DNA of 64,000 nt from Streptomyces fuscichromogenes (GTDB lineage: Bacteria; Actinomycetota; Actinomycetes; Streptomycetales; Streptomycetaceae): NCBI RefSeq assembly GCF_014645815.1, contig NZ_BMML01000016.1, forward strand, positions 62,001-126,000. Direction: 5' to 3'. The notes below the pieces were generated by a model. The model searched no databases. It worked only from the letters and a program-made list of their open reading frames with translations, and was not told where the DNA came from. Of the stretch, positions 8,184 through 15,586 are shown in pieces (the stretch's first letter is position 1; each line of letters starts with the position of its first letter). The translations under genes and the position numbers were made by a program.

Positions 8184-8999
8184 TCACACCCGGCTGGCGG
8201 TCGCCGTGTCCGCCGACAGTCTTTGCGCAACGTAGATCGGGACGACCGACAGCAGGACGAGCACGGCCGCCACCACGTTCACCACCGGAGCCTGCTGTGG
8301 GCGGGTCATGTTGTCGAAGATCCACAGGGGCAGCGTCTGGACACCCGGACCCGCGGTGAACGTCGTCACCACGATCTCGTCGAAGGAGAGCGCGAAGGCG
8401 AGCAGCCCGCCCGCCAGCAGCGCCGAGCGCACCAGCGGGAAGGTGACGTCGACGAAGGCACGGAAGGTGTCGGCGCCCAGGTCGGCCGCCGCCTCCTCGT
8501 AGCTGCCGGAGGTGCGGCGCAGCCGGGCGACGACGTTGTTGAAGACGATCACGACACAGAAGGTGGCGTGCCCGACGACCACGGTGAACAGGCCGAGCCC
8601 GACACCGAGCGGTTCCAGGACCGTGCTGAACGCCGAGTTGAGGGCGATGCCGGTGACGATGCCGGGCAGCGCGATCGGCAGGACGACCACGAAGGAGAGG
8701 GCGTCCCGGCCGAAGAAGCGGTACCGGGCGACGGCGAACGCGATCAGGGTGCCCAGCACCAGGGCGATCGCGGTGGCGCCGAGCCCCGCCCTGACCGAGG
8801 TCCACAGCGCCTCACGGGCCCCGGAACTGTGCCAGGCGGCCGACCACCAGCGGGTGGTCAGACCGGGCGGCGGCCAGCTCGCGCTGCGGTCGGGGCTGAG
8901 GGAGTTGACGAGGACCAGCAGCAGCGGCACGTAGATCACCGCGAAGCCGAGGCCGGCGGCGGCGCGCACCGCGATCCGCGCGGAACGGGAGAGTTGCAC
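8184..8999 (-). CDS. potC: Polyamine-type ABC importer permease (PotC family)
   Basis: 271 residues from GTG 8997-8999, preceded by GAGGAGA at 6 bp. PotC-type features: VIYVPLLLVLVNSLSPDRS in the first helix and periplasmic loop, GYxEAA-like coupling segment SYEEAAADLGADTFRAFVDVTFP (about 171-193), and AFALSFDEIVVTTFTAGPGVQTLPLWIF, typical of spermidine/putrescine PotC. It is the last gene of the potADBC-ordered operon, 11 bp after potB. The substrate class is taken from the PotD-like binding protein; I cannot separate putrescine, spermidine or another cationic amine. Its 3' end contains the palindrome TTGCGCAA (8222-8229), inside the coding frame. Confidence 0.88.
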   Translation of the reverse strand: MQLSRSARIAVRAAAGLGFAVIYVPLLLVLVNSLSPDRSASWPPPGLTTRWWSAAWHSSGAREALWTSVRAGLGATAIALVLGTLIAFAVARYRFFGRDALSFVVVLPIALPGIVTGIALNSAFSTVLEPLGVGLGLFTVVVGHATFCVVIVFNNVVARLRRTSGSYEEAAADLGADTFRAFVDVTFPLVRSALLAGGLLAFALSFDEIVVTTFTAGPGVQTLPLWIFDNMTRPQQAPVVNVVAAVLVLLSVVPIYVAQRLSADTATASRV

Positions 9000-9010
9000 G
9001 GCGGTCTCCT

Positions 9011-9874
9011 CTACAGGCTGCTCAACGCCCCCGTCCGCCGCATCGCCAGCAGGTACAGCACGATGACGACGACCGGGACGGTGGCGAGGGCGGCGGCCAT
9101 GGGCAGGTTGAGTTCGATGTTGGCGTAGACGAGGTTGCCGATGAGCTGGGTCTTGCCGCCGACGATCTGCACGGTGATGTAGTCGCCGAGGCTCAGCGAG
9201 AACGTGAACACCGATCCGGCGGCCACCGACGGCAGCACCATCGGCAGCACCACGGACCGGAAGGTCCGCCCGGCACGGGCGCCCAGGTCCGCGGACGCGT
9301 CCAGCAGGTTGTCGGGCAGCTGCTCCAGCGCGGTGTGGATCGGCAGGATCATGTACGGCAGCCACAGGTAGGTCAGGGTCAGCACAGTGGCCGTGAGCCC
9401 GAAGCCCGGCCCGTGCAGCCCGAGGGGCCCCAGCAGCCAGTCGGCGAGGCCGCCCTCGGAGAGGATCAGCCGCCACGCGTACACCTTGACCAGGTAACTC
9501 GCCCACAGCGGGGTGAGGATGGCGACCACGAGGAGTGGGCGCCGGCTCGGCCTGGCCACCCGCGCCGTGTAGAAGGCGACCGGGAAGGCGATCACCGCGC
9601 ACAGGACGGTCACCGCGAGGGCGACGCCGACGCTGCGCAGGATCACCTGCCGGTAGACCGGCGTGGTGAACAGCTCGTGGAAGTTGTCGGCCGACCACAC
9701 CTTCACCACCTCGGAGGTGAAGGAGTCCGTCGTCCAGAACGCGGAGACGAACAGCACGGCCAGCGAGCCCAGGTAGAGCACGGCCAGCCACAGCAGCGGG
9801 GCGGTCAGCAGCAGGGCGAGGCGGAGCCGGGGGCGCCGGTGCAGCGCCCCCGCGGTCCGGGTGAGCAGGGCCAT
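9011..9874 (-). CDS. potB: Polyamine-type ABC importer permease (PotB family)
   Basis: 287 residues. N-terminal helix LALLLTAPLLWLAVLYLGSLAVLFVSAFW (about 19-47) with PotB-like FWTTDSFTSEVVKVWSADNFHELF. Coupling region LLDASADLGARAGRTFRSVVLPM (about 192-214), then SLGDYITVQIVGGKTQLIGNLVY, a motif strongly conserved in PotB/PotH proteins. Start ATG 9872-9874 is 3 bp after the binding-protein stop, so the two are translationally coupled. Confidence 0.9.
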   Translation of the reverse strand: MALLTRTAGALHRRPRLRLALLLTAPLLWLAVLYLGSLAVLFVSAFWTTDSFTSEVVKVWSADNFHELFTTPVYRQVILRSVGVALAVTVLCAVIAFPVAFYTARVARPSRRPLLVVAILTPLWASYLVKVYAWRLILSEGGLADWLLGPLGLHGPGFGLTATVLTLTYLWLPYMILPIHTALEQLPDNLLDASADLGARAGRTFRSVVLPMVLPSVAAGSVFTFSLSLGDYITVQIVGGKTQLIGNLVYANIELNLPMAAALATVPVVVIVLYLLAMRRTGALSSL

Positions 9875-9877
9875 GGG

Positions 9878-11068
9878 TCAGCCCTTGATCTCGGTCCAGG
9901 CCTGCACCCACTTGGCGTACGGCACGCACGTGACGTCGGTGCGGCCGTCCAGGCACTGCTCGATGGGCGTGTTCCAGAAGGCGATGTTCTTCCAGTAGCT
10001 CTCGTCGGCCGCGTGGTAGGTCGCGCAGAAGTTCTTGTCGGCGGTCAGGTCGCAGGCCTTGGCGTTGGCCGGGGCCTCGCCGAAGTACTCGGCGACCTCG
10101 GCGTTGACCTTCGGGGAGACGATCCAGTTCAGCCACCGGTAGGCGCAGTCGGGGTGCTTGGCCTTGGCGGACACCATCCAGGTGTCGGACCAGCCGGTGG
10201 AACCCTCCTTCGGCACGAAGGCCCTGACCTTGGCGCCCTCGCCGGCGGCCAGGTTGGCGATGACCTGCCAGCTGGTGCCGATGACGGAGTCGCCGCTCTT
10301 GAAGGCGGAGATCTCCTTGAGGTAGTCGCTCCAGTACTCGCCGATGTCCGCGTTCTGCTTCTTCAGCAGGGCGACGGCGGCGTCGAACTGCTTCTGGTCC
10401 AGCGCGTAGGGGTCCTTGATCTTCAACTCCGGCTTGGTGGCCTTGAGGTAGAGAGCCGCGTCGGCGATGTAGATCGGCGAGTCGTAGGCGGTGACATGGC
10501 CCTTGTACGTGCCCGCGTCGTCGAAGACGGCCGACCAGGAAGTGGGCGCGGGGCTGACCTTCTCGGTGTTGTACATCAGCAGGTTGGCGCCGCGGCCGTG
10601 CGGGATGCCGTACATCTGGCCCTTGACCGAGTTCCAGGCACCGTTCTTCAGGCCGCTGAAGATGTCCTTGTAGTTCGGTACGAGCTTGGTGTTGACCGGG
10701 GCCGCGTCGCCGGAGGCGATCAGGCGCAGGGAGGCGTCGCCGGAGGCGGAGACGGCGTCGTACTGGCCCGTCTTCATCAGCTTGACCATCTCGTCGGAGC
10801 TGGCGGCGACCTTCGAGTTGACGTGGCAGCCGGTCTGCTTCTCGAAGTCGGTGACCCAGTCGACCTTCGGGTCGTCGGAGCCGTCCTCGACATAGCCGGC
10901 CCAGGCGATCAGGTTGACCTCGCCCTCGGACCTGCCCAGCTTGGCGAGGGGCTTGAGGTCGGGCGGGTTGAGGCCGGTCGAGGAGCCGGAGCCGGAGGAA
11001 CCGCAGGCGGTGGCGGCCAGCAGCAGCGCCGCGCAGGCGGCCGCGGTGAGGGGACGGGTGAGGCGCAC
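9878..11068 (-). CDS. potD: Polyamine-type ABC importer binding lipoprotein (PotD family)
   Basis: 396 residues when started at GTG 11066-11068, preceded by GGAG at 6 bp; the open frame continues to 11107 but that segment belongs to the repeat-bearing spacer. Signal peptide with lipobox LAATAC (Cys about residue 22). GEVNLIAWAGYVEDG, DEMVKLMKTGQYDAVSASGD and GIPHGRGANLLMYNTEKV follow the PotD/PotF pattern in which aromatic and acidic residues bind the amine. Located between the PotA-type ATPase and the permeases. An unusual stretch of Cys residues near the C-terminus (ACDLTADKNFCATYH, EQCLDGRTDVTCVPY) probably forms extracytoplasmic disulfides. Confidence 0.9.
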   Translation of the reverse strand: MRLTRPLTAAACAALLLAATACGSSGSGSSTGLNPPDLKPLAKLGRSEGEVNLIAWAGYVEDGSDDPKVDWVTDFEKQTGCHVNSKVAASSDEMVKLMKTGQYDAVSASGDASLRLIASGDAAPVNTKLVPNYKDIFSGLKNGAWNSVKGQMYGIPHGRGANLLMYNTEKVSPAPTSWSAVFDDAGTYKGHVTAYDSPIYIADAALYLKATKPELKIKDPYALDQKQFDAAVALLKKQNADIGEYWSDYLKEISAFKSGDSVIGTSWQVIANLAAGEGAKVRAFVPKEGSTGWSDTWMVSAKAKHPDCAYRWLNWIVSPKVNAEVAEYFGEAPANAKACDLTADKNFCATYHAADESYWKNIAFWNTPIEQCLDGRTDVTCVPYAKWVQAWTEIKG

Positions 11069-11095
11069 GACGTACTCCAGGACGTGAGGAACGAC

Positions 11096-11183
11096 GGGAC
11101 CGGACATGAAGGACGACGGGACCGGACGTGAGGGACGGCGGGACCGGACATGAAGGACGGCGGATCCGGACGTGAGGGACGGT
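11096..11183. repeat. Four tandem 22-bp repeats between potA and potD
   Basis: Units at 11096-11117, 11118-11139, 11140-11161 and 11162-11183, with a partial fifth copy at about 11077-11095. Units alternate between two versions (ACATGAAGGAC and ACGTGAGGGAC), giving a 44-bp higher-order period. They fill nearly all of the 142-bp gap between the ATPase stop and the binding-protein start. The repeat length is not a multiple of three, so it is not a coding repeat. Confidence 0.9.
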
Positions 11184-11210
11184 GGGTGGGTCGGGAACGT
11201 CGACGGTGGG

Positions 11211-12242
11211 TCAGTCGGGGACCTGGACGGTGTGCCGGCGCTGCCAGCGCAGCCGGACGCGGGTGCCGCGGTAGGCGGCGACGTCGTCGGCGGAGGTGTC
11301 GAGGTTCTGCTGCAGCGCGGTGAGCCGGCCGCCGCCGTCCAGGTCGACCAGGAAGCGGGTGGCGTCGCCGAGGTAGACCACCTCCGCGACGGTGCCCACG
11401 GCGGTGGCGTGGCCTTCCTCGCCCGGGTCGGCGGTCTCCTCGAGGACCCGGATCTTCTCGGGCCGGACGCTGTGGGTGCCGCTCTCGCCGAGCACCCGCA
11501 GGGCGGCCTCGCCGGTGAGCAGGTTGGAGGTGCCGACGAAGGAGGCGACGAACGCGGTGGCGGGGCGTTCGTAGATCTCGGCCGGGGTGCCGACCTGTTC
11601 GATGCGGCCCTGGTGGAAGACGGCGACGCGGTCGCTCATCGTCAGGGCCTCCTCCTGGTCGTGGGTGACGAAGACGAAGGTGATGCCCACCTCGCGCTGG
11701 AGCGCCTTGAGTTCGATCTGCATCTGCTCGCGCAGCTTGAGGTCGAGGGCGCCGAGGGGTTCGTCGAGGAGCAGGACGCGGGGGCGGCCGACGAGGGCGC
11801 GGGCGAGGGCCACGCGCTGCCGCTGGCCGCCGGAGAGCTGGGAGGGGCGGCGGCCGCCGAATCCTTCGAGGCGGACCTCGGCGAGGGCCTTGCGGGCCCG
11901 GACCAGGCGTTCGGCCTTGGGGACCCGGCGGACCCTGAGGGAGTAGGCGACGTTCTGCTCGACGGTCATGTGCGGGAACAGGGCGTAGTCCTGGAAGACG
12001 GTGTGCACGTCCCGTTCGAAGGGGGCGCGGCGGGTCACGTCCTGTCCGGCGAGTTCGATCGTGCCCGAGGTGGGGCTCTCGAAGCCCGCGACCATGCGCA
12101 GGACCGTGGTCTTGCCGGAGCCGGAGGGGCCCAGCATCGAGAAGAACTCGCCGTCCCGGATCTCCAGGTCGACCCCGGCCACGGCGCTCGTGTCGCCGAA
12201 CGACTTCCGCAGATCCCGCAACCGGATCGCACTGGCCTCCAT
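11211..12242 (-). CDS. potA: Polyamine-type ABC importer ATPase (PotA family)
   Basis: 343 residues from ATG 12240-12242, with AGAAAGG 9 bp upstream; an upstream extension to 12305 is open but lacks a ribosome site. Walker A GPSGSGKT (38-45), Q-loop Gln84, signature LSGGQRQR (136-143), Walker B LLLDE (157-161), H-loop His194, then a C-terminal TOBE regulatory domain (about 240-343; EIYERPATAFVASFVGTSNLL marks its beginning). First gene of the operon. The sequence between this gene and the divergent FadR-type regulator (123 bp) carries the shared control region, including CTGGTGACCGG (12279-12289), whose GGT/ACC symmetry resembles FadR-subfamily sites. Confidence 0.92.
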   Translation of the reverse strand: MEASAIRLRDLRKSFGDTSAVAGVDLEIRDGEFFSMLGPSGSGKTTVLRMVAGFESPTSGTIELAGQDVTRRAPFERDVHTVFQDYALFPHMTVEQNVAYSLRVRRVPKAERLVRARKALAEVRLEGFGGRRPSQLSGGQRQRVALARALVGRPRVLLLDEPLGALDLKLREQMQIELKALQREVGITFVFVTHDQEEALTMSDRVAVFHQGRIEQVGTPAEIYERPATAFVASFVGTSNLLTGEAALRVLGESGTHSVRPEKIRVLEETADPGEEGHATAVGTVAEVVYLGDATRFLVDLDGGGRLTALQQNLDTSADDVAAYRGTRVRLRWQRRHTVQVPD

Positions 12243-12365
12243 GGGCGGGAACCTTTCTGCCGCTCTCTTGCGTTGCACCTGGTGACCGGAAAGATATGAA
12301 GTCATAGTTCAGAGCTCAAGACCCTTCCGAGGTAAAGCTTGGGTCAACGCATAGGGTGGTGGGCC

Positions 12366-13106
12366 GTGAGACAGCACCAGACGGACGGCGGCGCCCGAAA
12401 GGCCGTGTTCGCCCCGGTGGACAGCGGGGCCCGGGTCGCCGCCGTGGTCCGCCGGATCGGCGACGCCATCGAACTCGGCCTGCTCGCCGACGGGGAGCAG
12501 CTGCCCGGTGAGACCGAGCTGGCCGGACAGCTCGGGGTGTCCACGGTGACCCTGCGGGAGGCGCTGATGGCGCTGCGCCAGCAGGGGCTGGTGGTCACCC
12601 GCCGGGGCCGGGGCGGCGGCAGCTTCGTGTCCTCCCCCGAGGTGCCCGACCGGGAGCGGCTCGTCGAGCGGCTGCGCGACTGGAGCCCCGAGGAGCTGCG
12701 CGACCTCGGCGACCACTGGGCGGCACTGTCCGGCACCGCCGCCGGTCTCGCCGCGCAGCGCACCGAGGACCACGACCTCGACCAGCTCCGCCGGACCACC
12801 GAGGCGCTGCGCGGGGCGCCGGACGCGGCGGCGCGCAGCCGGGTGTACGGCCGCTTCCACGTGGAGCTGGCCGCCGCCGCCCAGTCGGCCCGGCTCACCC
12901 GGGAACAGGTCGCGCTCCAGACGGAGATCGGGGCGCTGCTGTGCCTTGTGCTCGGCGACGACGAATATCGTGAAGAGGTGGCGGACCGTCACCGGTCCGT
13001 AATCTCCGCCGTGCAGGATGGGGCGCACGCATCGGCCAGGGAGCTGGCCGAGCGGTGCGTACGGGACTCGACGGCACGGCTCATCGCCCTGCGGCTGGCC
13101 CTGTAG
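12366..13106 (+). CDS. FadR-type (GntR family) transcriptional regulator
   Basis: 246 residues from GTG 12366; the open frame begins 27 bp earlier with TTG, but AGGGTGG precedes the GTG. Winged helix-turn-helix (about 25-85): LLADGEQLPGETELAGQLGVSTVTLREALMALRQQGLVVTRRGRGGGSFV, with the GntR signature. The C-terminal helical FCD domain (about 95-235) holds the expected acidic/His metal-ligand positions (FHVELAAAAQS; DRHRSVISAVQDG). Divergent from the polyamine importer and followed 38 bp later by the Cache-domain gene, so it probably controls both in response to a small carboxylate or amine-derived ligand. Confidence 0.9.
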   Translation: MRQHQTDGGARKAVFAPVDSGARVAAVVRRIGDAIELGLLADGEQLPGETELAGQLGVSTVTLREALMALRQQGLVVTRRGRGGGSFVSSPEVPDRERLVERLRDWSPEELRDLGDHWAALSGTAAGLAAQRTEDHDLDQLRRTTEALRGAPDAAARSRVYGRFHVELAAAAQSARLTREQVALQTEIGALLCLVLGDDEYREEVADRHRSVISAVQDGAHASARELAERCVRDSTARLIALRLAL

Positions 13107-13144
13107 CCGCACCCCGCCCGCTCCCCCGTCCGCTGGAGGGCACC

Positions 13145-13924
13145 ATGAGCCGCAGCACCGTCCCCTCCGGCCCGGCCGCGGCCACGCTCGACGCCGCCGA
13201 GGAGTACGTGGCCGAGCGGGTGGGCCACGCCCTGGAGTCGGTGTTCGAGGCCGTCGCGGCCACCCGCGCCGACACGGCCGCGCTGCTGGCCCGGGTGGCC
13301 GCGCAGGGCCGTCGGCCGGTGACCGCGGACCTGGCCGCGCTCCGTCCCGGGCTGCATCTGCGCCTGACCCGGCAGGAGTTGGTCTCCGGCGTCGGGTTCG
13401 TGGCCGCGCCCGGCGTGCTGGCCGACGTCCCGGCGTGGCTGGAGTGGTGGCAGAGCGACGCCGGCGGGGACGTACGGCCGCTGCTGCTCGACCTCGACCC
13501 GCGCACCTCGGCCTACTCGGACTACACGCACTGGGATTGGTTCGCGCTGCCCCGGGACAGCGGGCGGCGCGCGGTGGCCGGGCCGTACGTCGACTACCTC
13601 TGCTCGGACGAGTACAGCCTCACGCTGTCCGCGCCGGTGGAGGCGGGCGGCCGGTTCCTGGGCGTGGCCGCGGCCGACGTGTATCTGCGGCACTTCGAGG
13701 CGGCCGCGCTGCCGCTGCTGCGCGAACTGCCCGGTCCCGCGCGGCTGGTCAACGCCCGCGGCCGGGTGGCGGCGTCGGCGGACCCGGCACAGCTGGCCGG
13801 TTCGCTGACCAGGGGACCGGACTTCGCGGCGGTACTGGAGAGCGGCCGGCCGGCCATGTCCGACGGACTACGACTGATGCCGTGCCGGGGCGTGCCACTG
13901 GTCCTGGTCGTGGCGGGCGGCTGA
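13145..13924 (+). CDS. Soluble Cache-domain protein, no output domain
   Basis: 259 residues, ATG 13145 with GGAGGG 6 bp upstream. No signal peptide or membrane helix. An N-terminal helical part (1-60) is followed by a PAS-like Cache sensor core: YTHWDWFALPRDSGRRAVAGPYVDYL (127-152), SLTLSAPV and GGRFLGVAAADVYL (168-181) with Asp178. This arrangement of W, Y, and a late Asp matches the ligand pocket of dCache_1/PDC sensors that bind amino acids and amines through the alpha-amino group. Normally such a domain is extracytoplasmic and fused to a kinase, cyclase or chemoreceptor; here it is free and presumably cytosolic. Its position in the FadR/polyamine-importer locus suggests amine sensing or buffering; that function is inference. 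Confidence 0.75.
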   Translation: MSRSTVPSGPAAATLDAAEEYVAERVGHALESVFEAVAATRADTAALLARVAAQGRRPVTADLAALRPGLHLRLTRQELVSGVGFVAAPGVLADVPAWLEWWQSDAGGDVRPLLLDLDPRTSAYSDYTHWDWFALPRDSGRRAVAGPYVDYLCSDEYSLTLSAPVEAGGRFLGVAAADVYLRHFEAAALPLLRELPGPARLVNARGRVAASADPAQLAGSLTRGPDFAAVLESGRPAMSDGLRLMPCRGVPLVLVVAGG

Positions 13925-13949
13925 GCCGGCGGCGGGGTGGCGTCCGGCC

Positions 13950-13984
13950 CGGCGCCGTCGGCGACCTGAACGCCGACGGTGCCG
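13950..13984. terminator. Convergent-gene hairpin terminator
   Basis: A 14-bp stem (13950-13963 with 13971-13984, one G-T type mismatch) and 7-base loop ACCTGAA lie between the Cache gene (+) and the MmyB-like gene (-). The right arm reaches the (-) gene boundary at 13987. No T-run follows, as is usual for Streptomyces bidirectional terminators. Confidence 0.7.
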
Positions 13985-13986
13985 GG

Positions 13987-14658
13987 TCAGCCTTCGGGGG
14001 CCGGGACGACGGTCAGATGGGCGCCCAGGCCGCCGGGCCGGCGGGAGCGGCGCGGGGCGGTGGCGGGGCGGGGAGCGGCGCGCAGCACCAGGGTGTAACG
14101 CGCGTAGCCCATGTCCTGAAGGGTCTTGGGGGTCTCGCCGACCACCCGGCACTCGGTGGCGCCCAGCAGCGGATCCGGGTGCAGCAGCAGCCGGACCGCC
14201 CCGTCGAGCTGTGCGCCGTCCTCGCCGACCGCGCGCAGCCAGTGCGGCAGCCCCTGCCGGAAGGCGGCCTCCATGATGGGGTCCTGGGCGATCTCCCGGC
14301 GGATCGCCTGGAGTTCGTGGTCGTGGCCGTACCGCTCCAGGGTGGTCTTGAACTGCGCCAGCAGCGGCAGGCACCAGCCCGCCTCGTGGGCGCCGAGAAT
14401 CGTTCCGGCGTCCGGATGGAACAGGACGAAACGGAGGAAGTTGTCCCCGGGCATCGCGGTGGGATGCGGGGCGACCGCCCGGAAAAGTGTCTCGAACGCG
14501 CCGTTGGCCAGCACCACGTCCCAGCGGTGGTCCACCACCAGGGACGGGAAGGGGACCGCGTCCAGCAGTAACGCGTAGTCCTGGAGATACGCCTGGGCCT
14601 CCAGGCCCTCGGGGACCGGCCGCGGCGCCGGCCGCCGCCCACCTGCCTGATATGCCAT
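13987..14658 (-). CDS. MmyB-like ligand-binding domain protein without helix-turn-helix
   Basis: 223 residues from ATG 14656-14658. LLLDAVPFPSLVVDHRWDVVLANGAFETLF and GDNFLRFVLFHPDAG (about 30-85) match the PAS-like ligand-binding domain seen downstream of an XRE helix-turn-helix in MmyB/MLTR regulators. HELQAIRREIAQDP and LLLHPDPLLGATECRVVGETPKTLQDM continue it. The usual N-terminal DNA-binding domain is absent: only about 24 proline-rich residues precede the LBD. The C-terminus ends in a basic tail. It may sense a lipid or fatty acyl ligand (known of MLTR) and act through another protein. It is divergent from the XRE/ImmA pair and shares a 257-bp control region with it. Confidence 0.8.
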   Translation of the reverse strand: MAYQAGGRRPAPRPVPEGLEAQAYLQDYALLLDAVPFPSLVVDHRWDVVLANGAFETLFRAVAPHPTAMPGDNFLRFVLFHPDAGTILGAHEAGWCLPLLAQFKTTLERYGHDHELQAIRREIAQDPIMEAAFRQGLPHWLRAVGEDGAQLDGAVRLLLHPDPLLGATECRVVGETPKTLQDMGYARYTLVLRAAPRPATAPRRSRRPGGLGAHLTVVPAPEG

Positions 14659-14729
14659 CGGGAGGTCACCCCTCTTGCCTATGCGGCCTTCTCGCGGCGA
14701 TGTGATCCTGCTGCCCCACCCTGAGTCAT

Positions 14730-14786
14730 GTCAACTATCGTGGCATTTCATGCCTGTTGACGTCCGAAATTGGCCACAGTTGTGGC
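14730..14786. promoter_or_regulatory. Nested palindromes in the MmyB-like / XRE divergent region
   Basis: Three symmetric elements lie within 57 bp: GTCAAC (14730-14735) pairs with GTTGAC (14756-14761); inside it GGCAT-TTC-ATGCC (14742-14754); and GCCACA-GT-TGTGGC (14773-14786) immediately after. All are lower in G+C than their surroundings. They are centred about 100-130 bp from each divergent start and are good operator candidates for the adjacent XRE protein or another dimeric regulator. Confidence 0.6.
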
Positions 14787-14915
14787 GAGACCTGGATGTG
14801 AGTTCGAACGACCCGCTAATCTCCGGGGGGTCCGTGCCGGAAGGTTCACGGCGAAGTTCACGGCGATGCTTGTGAGAAGCCCCTGATTCCCCTGAGAGAC
14901 GTAGGAGTTCTGTCG

Positions 14916-15572
14916 GTGACGGATGGCTACGAGGATCCGGGCGCCGCGGCGACCGCCCAGCTGCCGGCCGCCGTCGCCCGCGTCACCGCGCTCGCCGACC
15001 GGCTCGGCGTCCCGCACGCCGAGGTCTTCCACGTCGGACGGCTCTCCTACGCCTGCGGTGTTCCCGAGTCGGTGGTCAGGGCCCTGCTGAGCGGCCGGCC
15101 CGCGGGCGAGCCGGACGTCCAGGCCCGCTTCCTGCAACGCCTCGACCTGCTGCGCCGCACCCGGCTCAAACCGAACGGCCGCAAGCACACCCAGCAGGAG
15201 ATCGCCGACGGCGCGGGCATGTCCCGGCAGCAGGCCGGCGCCCTGATCAACGGTGACCGGCGGCCGACCATGGAGCACTGCGACGCCCTCCAGCGCTTCT
15301 TCCGGGTGCACGCCGGCTTCCTCACCGCCGAGGACCCCGAGGCGCTCGCCGGTGCCCTCCAGCGCGTCGAACAGGAACTGCTCCAGAAGCTGGCCGACCG
15401 GGAGCGGGCCGCGGCCGGGGCGGCCGAGGACCCGCTGGAGCGGCTGCTCCAGGACCACGGAGTGCGCGGTATCGCCTGGCGGGCCGCCCAGCTGCCCACC
15501 GACCAGCACCGGGACAAGGTCGCGGAATGGCTGGACATGCTCCTGGAGAGCGTCAAGCGGCCCGAGTCGTGA
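14916..15572 (+). CDS. XRE-family regulator paired with an ImmA/IrrE-type peptidase
   Basis: 218 residues, GTG 14916 preceded by GTAGGAG at 8 bp. The helix-turn-helix is central rather than N-terminal: TQQEIADGAGMSRQQAGALINGDRRPTMEHCDALQRFF (about 90-127). The N-terminal 60 residues resemble a degenerate second helix-turn-helix (GVPESVVRALLSGRPAGEP). The C-terminus (about 145-218) is charged and helical and may interact with the peptidase. The downstream gene begins inside the stop of this one, the arrangement of regulator/anti-repressor peptidase pairs (ImmR/ImmA, DdrO/IrrE) and of toxin-antitoxin annotations common in Streptomyces. I infer that the peptidase inactivates or is held by this protein. 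Confidence 0.85.
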   Translation: MTDGYEDPGAAATAQLPAAVARVTALADRLGVPHAEVFHVGRLSYACGVPESVVRALLSGRPAGEPDVQARFLQRLDLLRRTRLKPNGRKHTQQEIADGAGMSRQQAGALINGDRRPTMEHCDALQRFFRVHAGFLTAEDPEALAGALQRVEQELLQKLADRERAAAGAAEDPLERLLQDHGVRGIAWRAAQLPTDQHRDKVAEWLDMLLESVKRPES

Positions 15573-15586
15573 GCCGAGGGAGAAGA

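Noticed and set aside
8222..8229. TTGCGCAA palindrome as an operator
   Set aside because: Lies inside the 3' coding part of the PotC gene; 8-bp palindromes of this composition are expected by chance.
11096..11183. Possible CRISPR or iteron array
   Set aside because: No spacers between units, no replication or cas gene, and it lies inside an ABC operon.
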